Of a stretch of 24,041 nt of DNA, positions 21,319 through 24,041 are shown one piece after another; the first letter of the stretch is position 1; the number at the start of each line of letters is the position of its first letter. Source of the stretch: an uncultured Alphaproteobacteria bacterium (lineage in GTDB: Bacteria > Pseudomonadota > Alphaproteobacteria > Puniceispirillales > Puniceispirillaceae); contig CALEYP010000094.1 of the NCBI GenBank assembly GCA_937924895.1, positions 1 to 24,041 of the forward strand, written 5' to 3'. A model generated the notes under the pieces. It was not told the origin of the DNA, did no database searches, and was given only the letters and a program-made list of their open reading frames with translations. The translations under genes were made by a program, and so were the position numbers.

Positions 21319-22992
21319 ATGCAAAATGCACTCGAAGACCTCATCGGTCGGATTAGAGCTTATGACCCTTTTGTTGATGTTGAGCGTCTGACGAAAGCTT
21401 ATGAGCTTGGTGATAAGGCGCATGAAGGTCAGCTTCGTGCCTCTGGAGAAGCGTATTTCACGCATCCCATTTCTGTGGCGGTCATCCTCACAGAGATGCA
21501 TATGGATCTTGATACTATCATCACGGCACTTCTTCACGATACCGTAGAAGATTGTGAGGTAACTCTCGATGATATTGAGGCGTGTTTTGGGCCAAATGTG
21601 CGGTCTCTTGTGGACGGAGTCACAAAATTAACGCGTCTTGAGCTGCAGTCAGAAAATACAAAACAAGCTGAAAACCTTCGAAAATTAGTCGTGGCAATGT
21701 CACGTGACATTCGTGTTCTGTTGGTTAAACTTGCGGATCGCACTCATAATATGCAAACGATTGAGAGCTTTGCGAGAGAAGATAAAAAAGCACGGATTGC
21801 AACGGAAACCCTTGATATCTATGCCCCGCTCGCTGAGCGAATAGGGGTGACCTATCTGCAGAGAGAATTAGAAGATAAGGCCTTTAGTGTACTTCATGCT
21901 AGCCAGCGTCTTTCCATCAAAAATCGCTTGGAATTTTTATCTGAAGAAAAAGACAATTTGGTGCCTCGTATTTGTCAGGAATTAGAGCAAATCATTGGCC
22001 GTCAAAAAATCGAATGTCAGGTATTTGGTAGGTTGAAAAGTCCTTATTCTATCTGGAATAAGATGCAGAAGAAAAAGCTATCTATGGAGCAGTTGGCGGA
22101 TGTCATGGCCTTTCGCGTGATTGTGCCATCGGTGGAGGCTTGCTATCAGGCGCTCGGCATTCTGCATCAGAATTATGCCGTCGTGATGGGGCGTTTCAAG
22201 GATTATATCTCAACCCCAAAACGTAATGGTTATCAATCGATACATACCGGTATCATTGGGCCGCTCAATCAAAAGATTGAAATTCAAATACGTACACCAG
22301 AAATGCATGATACCGCTGAAAGAGGTGTTGCGGCTCATTGGAACTATAAGTCTGTGAATGATAATGATGCCGCCCAAGCGCCTCAAATCTCAGCTGAGCA
22401 AACTGATTTTGGGTGGGTGCAGCATCTTGTTGATTTGTTTGAGGATGCCAATCCGGAGGAATATCTCGAACACACCAAGCTAGAAATGTATAAAGACCGT
22501 GTTTTCTGCTTTTCACCACGAGGGGACCTGATTGATCTGCCATCAGGGGCGACGGCTGTTGACTTTGCCTATGCTGTCCATTCCAAGATTGGTGATAAAT
22601 GTGTTGGGGTGGTCATTAATCAGAAAAATAGGCAGCTCGCCACTGAGCTTGAAAATGGTGATGTGGTTCAAATACTAACAGATAAAGATGCTAGTCCAAA
22701 AGCCGAATGGGAAGATTTTGTTAAGACGGGGCGTGCTAAATCTGCCATTCGTCGTTTTGTGAAACATCGCAAATTGATTGAATTTAGCCGTGTCGGGAGG
22801 GCGCTGCTTGAACGGGAATATCGTTTTTACAAAAGGGATTTTGTTGAAGCGGATATTATACAGCATTTATCCCTCTTTGGTATCGCGAAGCTTGAAGAGC
22901 TCTATGCCGATATTGCTGAGGGGAGGCGTGTTTTTAAAGGTTTCTTTTATCGTCTTCATCCTGACATTCGAGATTGCCAAAAAACAGCATAA
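21319..22992 (+). CDS. RelA/SpoT homologue (RSH), N-terminal catalytic and TGS part, ended by in-frame TAA
   Basis: RSH proteins make and break (p)ppGpp. This 557-residue frame has, in order, the hydrolase HD domain (THP with H49, LLHDTVED with H73-D74, LADRTHN near 138-144). The synthetase follows (AFRVIVPS at about 264-271; RFKDYISTPKRNGYQSIHTG at 292-311), and then the TGS domain (VFCFSPRGDLIDLPSGATAV at 395-414). The RFKD form, where RelA has an acidic EXDD, marks a bifunctional Rel-type enzyme. Both active sites look intact. The frame stops at TAA 22990-22992 in a variable linker, while the same frame continues to give zinc-finger and ACT domains up to 23478. Full length would be 719 codons, as expected. 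Whether this is a true truncation, a sequence error or readthrough is not decidable here. TAGGA at 21309-21313 supports the start. Confidence 0.85.
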   Translation: MQNALEDLIGRIRAYDPFVDVERLTKAYELGDKAHEGQLRASGEAYFTHPISVAVILTEMHMDLDTIITALLHDTVEDCEVTLDDIEACFGPNVRSLVDGVTKLTRLELQSENTKQAENLRKLVVAMSRDIRVLLVKLADRTHNMQTIESFAREDKKARIATETLDIYAPLAERIGVTYLQRELEDKAFSVLHASQRLSIKNRLEFLSEEKDNLVPRICQELEQIIGRQKIECQVFGRLKSPYSIWNKMQKKKLSMEQLADVMAFRVIVPSVEACYQALGILHQNYAVVMGRFKDYISTPKRNGYQSIHTGIIGPLNQKIEIQIRTPEMHDTAERGVAAHWNYKSVNDNDAAQAPQISAEQTDFGWVQHLVDLFEDANPEEYLEHTKLEMYKDRVFCFSPRGDLIDLPSGATAVDFAYAVHSKIGDKCVGVVINQKNRQLATELENGDVVQILTDKDASPKAEWEDFVKTGRAKSAIRRFVKHRKLIEFSRVGRALLEREYRFYKRDFVEADIIQHLSLFGIAKLEELYADIAEGRRVFKGFFYRLHPDIRDCQKTA

Positions 22993-23064
22993 ACGCCATC
23001 ATCTGCAAAACAGACCCGAAATGATGCGTCTGAAAGCTTTGAGATAGGCGAGGCAGCTGAGGGC

Positions 23065-23478
23065 ATGGCTGTGCATGTCGCAAAATGCTGTTATCCTCTG
23101 CCAGGGGAAGAAGTGGTTGGCATCATGACAGCTGGGAAAGGCCTGACAGTGCATGGTCGTCACTGCATGACTTTGCGGAAATTCGTGGAAGCGCCAGAAT
23201 TGTGGATGCCAGTAAAATGGCAAAAAAATGAAGCCAAGGTGCAAATTATGCGCATCAAGGCCACATTGATCCATGAACCTGGGGCGTTGGCGGCGTTATG
23301 CACAGCGATTGGTCAATTGGATGCAAACATTACAAATATTCAGTCTGCTGAGCGTGATCTTAATTTCTTTACGTTCATAATTGAGTTAGAAGTGCGCAAT
23401 AGTGAGCAAGGCCAATCTATTTTGGCGGCGTTAGGATCCAATGAATATGTTGAATCCGTATCAAGAGACGAATTTTAG
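23065..23478 (+). CDS. RSH C-terminal zinc-finger and ACT regulatory part, separated by a stop codon
   Basis: This 137-residue continuation is in the same frame as the upstream RSH. It starts MAVHVAKCCYPLPGEEVVGI with the conserved double cysteine of the RSH zinc-finger domain (C8-C9), then GKGLTVHGRHCMTL with a third Cys. An ACT domain follows at about 64-137 (RIKATLIHEPGALAALCTAI, then ANITNIQSAERD). These regions normally sense ribosome state and restrain the catalytic half. From the TAA at 22990 to 23064 the frame stays open and reads a linker ending ESFEIGEAAEG. The first in-frame start codon is ATG 23065; a GAGG at 23050-23053 could serve it. It may be a separate product, a pseudogene fragment, or part of a full-length protein if the TAA is an error. 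Confidence 0.8.
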   Translation: MAVHVAKCCYPLPGEEVVGIMTAGKGLTVHGRHCMTLRKFVEAPELWMPVKWQKNEAKVQIMRIKATLIHEPGALAALCTAIGQLDANITNIQSAERDLNFFTFIIELEVRNSEQGQSILAALGSNEYVESVSRDEF

Positions 23479-23499
23479 CTTAGTAGAAATAATAGATTT

Positions 23500-24030
23500 A
23501 TGTTCAGACGACGTAATGACAATATTGCGCAAAAAGTGCTTGGTTTTTTATGGCCGAAGAAGGGGTTTCAAAGACCGTTTCTGTACTTAAAAGAACGTCT
23601 TATGCGGATGCCAGCCTCTACCCATGCTCTATCAGTGGGTTTGGCATGTGGAGCCGCATCCTCTATGACTCCTTTTTTAGGATTTCACTTTCTACTCGCT
23701 GCTATGATGGCCTATATCCTTCGTGGTAATTTAGTGGCATCTGCCATTGGCACGATCATTGGAAACCCATGGACTTTCCCACTTATTTGGAGCCTTAATA
23801 TTTTCTTGGGGAATTGGTTTATCACCTATTTCGGGCTTTCATCAGCCTTGTGTAGTTTAGACGAAGGTGAGGGGACGGCTGCCTTTTTATATGGTTTAAC
23901 TATTGGGGGCGTGATATCATTTTTGCTATCGCTCCCTGTCTTTTATGGGGTGTTTTATTGGGTGGTTCATAGCTGGCGAGCCCATAGGGCAAAAAAGGCA
24001 CAAGTAAAAAGAGAGCAGAAGCAAAAATGA
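23500..24030 (+). CDS. DUF2062 domain membrane protein
   Basis: This 176-residue protein has the DUF2062 layout: a basic N-terminus (MFRRRND), then ALSVGLACGAASSMTPFLGF, AYILRGNLVASAIGT and IIGNPWTFPLIWSLNIFLGN. These are the family's conserved Gly-Asn-Pro-Trp-Thr block and flanking helices. About three membrane helices are visible, with a lysine-rich C-terminus. The function is unknown. It starts 21 bases after the RSH end, and a new frame begins at an ATGA overlap at its stop. The order RSH-DUF2062 is common in alphaproteobacteria. Confidence 0.85.
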   Translation: MFRRRNDNIAQKVLGFLWPKKGFQRPFLYLKERLMRMPASTHALSVGLACGAASSMTPFLGFHFLLAAMMAYILRGNLVASAIGTIIGNPWTFPLIWSLNIFLGNWFITYFGLSSALCSLDEGEGTAAFLYGLTIGGVISFLLSLPVFYGVFYWVVHSWRAHRAKKAQVKREQKQK

Positions 24031-24041
24031 CAAACAAAGTC
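24027..24041 (+). CDS. Start of a further gene, possibly pdxJ, partial
   Basis: ATG at 24027 overlaps the DUF2062 stop (ATGA) and gives MTNKV before the window ends. Alphaproteobacteria often have pdxJ (pyridoxine 5'-phosphate synthase) or acpS downstream of RSH, and pdxJ products often start in a similar way. Five residues cannot prove it. The overlap supports a real start. Confidence 0.3.

Noticed and set aside
22979..22992. The A6 run just before the RSH stop as a programmed slippage site
   Set aside because: Losing one A puts the frame into one that ends at TAG 23044-23046, and adding one gives an early TGA; neither single slip reaches the zinc-finger/ACT frame, which is already the original frame.
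22778..23047. Frame-2 reading over the RSH linker with a basic stretch (IAKKQHKRHH)
   Set aside because: It would need two compensating shifts to rejoin the ACT frame, while frame 1 reads RSH-like sequence on both sides of one TAA. A double indel cannot be fully excluded, but one stop change is simpler.
1..24041. tRNA, rRNA, CRISPR array, insertion sequence or prophage
   Set aside because: No cloverleaf, repeat-spacer pattern, transposase, integrase or terminal inverted repeats were recognised; base composition looks even along the window by eye.

Overview
The window reads as a contiguous, gene-dense piece of an alphaproteobacterial chromosome of moderate GC. The evidence is the order dapA-smpB-NYN-folK-rpoZ-RSH-DUF2062, a DinB with an N-terminal zinc ribbon, a DUF2842 protein and a long-form Hpf. 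The methylated-amine gene content (heterotetrameric sarcosine oxidase, an MttB-family protein, a dimethylglycine-dehydrogenase-like protein) suggests a marine heterotroph such as a SAR116-type organism. That lineage is an inference. I see no mobile elements, CRISPR arrays, tRNA or rRNA genes. No stretch over 300 bases lacks a gene.

Layout. 1-1206: the tail of a glutaryl-CoA dehydrogenase-like gene and a class III CoA-transferase, probably glutarate/lysine catabolism. 1209-4582: a secreted YHS-domain protein (minus strand), DNA polymerase IV, and a small cluster of gamma-glutamylcyclotransferase-like, TauE/SafE permease and DUF2842 genes. 4690-10850: soxB-soxD-soxA-soxG, followed without a break by a SprT-like metalloprotease and an AlkB-like 2-oxoglutarate dioxygenase. 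11015-12271: hpf with a highly structured leader, converging on a histidine-phosphatase-family gene. 12411-17401: a non-pyrrolysine MttB-family methyltransferase, a DMGDH/GcvT flavoprotein, and a convergent serine/threonine dehydratase. 17524-24041: a housekeeping block of dapA, smpB, family 5 uracil-DNA glycosylase, NYN-domain protein, folK, rpoZ, RSH, DUF2062 and the first codons of another gene.

How the genes fit together. The MttB-like protein, the DMGDH-like protein, sarcosine oxidase and the dehydratase could form a route from a quaternary or tertiary methylamine (for example glycine betaine) through dimethylglycine and sarcosine to glycine, serine and pyruvate. One-carbon units would pass to tetrahydrofolate. 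The two genes after soxG belong to families linked to DNA-protein crosslink proteolysis and oxidative demethylation, and they overlap or nearly abut the operon of an enzyme that can release formaldehyde and makes H2O2.

Most notable: (i) the RSH (ppGpp synthetase/hydrolase) frame is interrupted by an in-frame TAA between its catalytic/TGS part and its zinc-finger/ACT part; (ii) the sox-SprT-AlkB coupling; (iii) nested hairpins in the hpf leader, one of which includes part of the Shine-Dalgarno sequence; (iv) a histidine phosphatase with QHG in place of RHG. This is a manual reading with no database searches.
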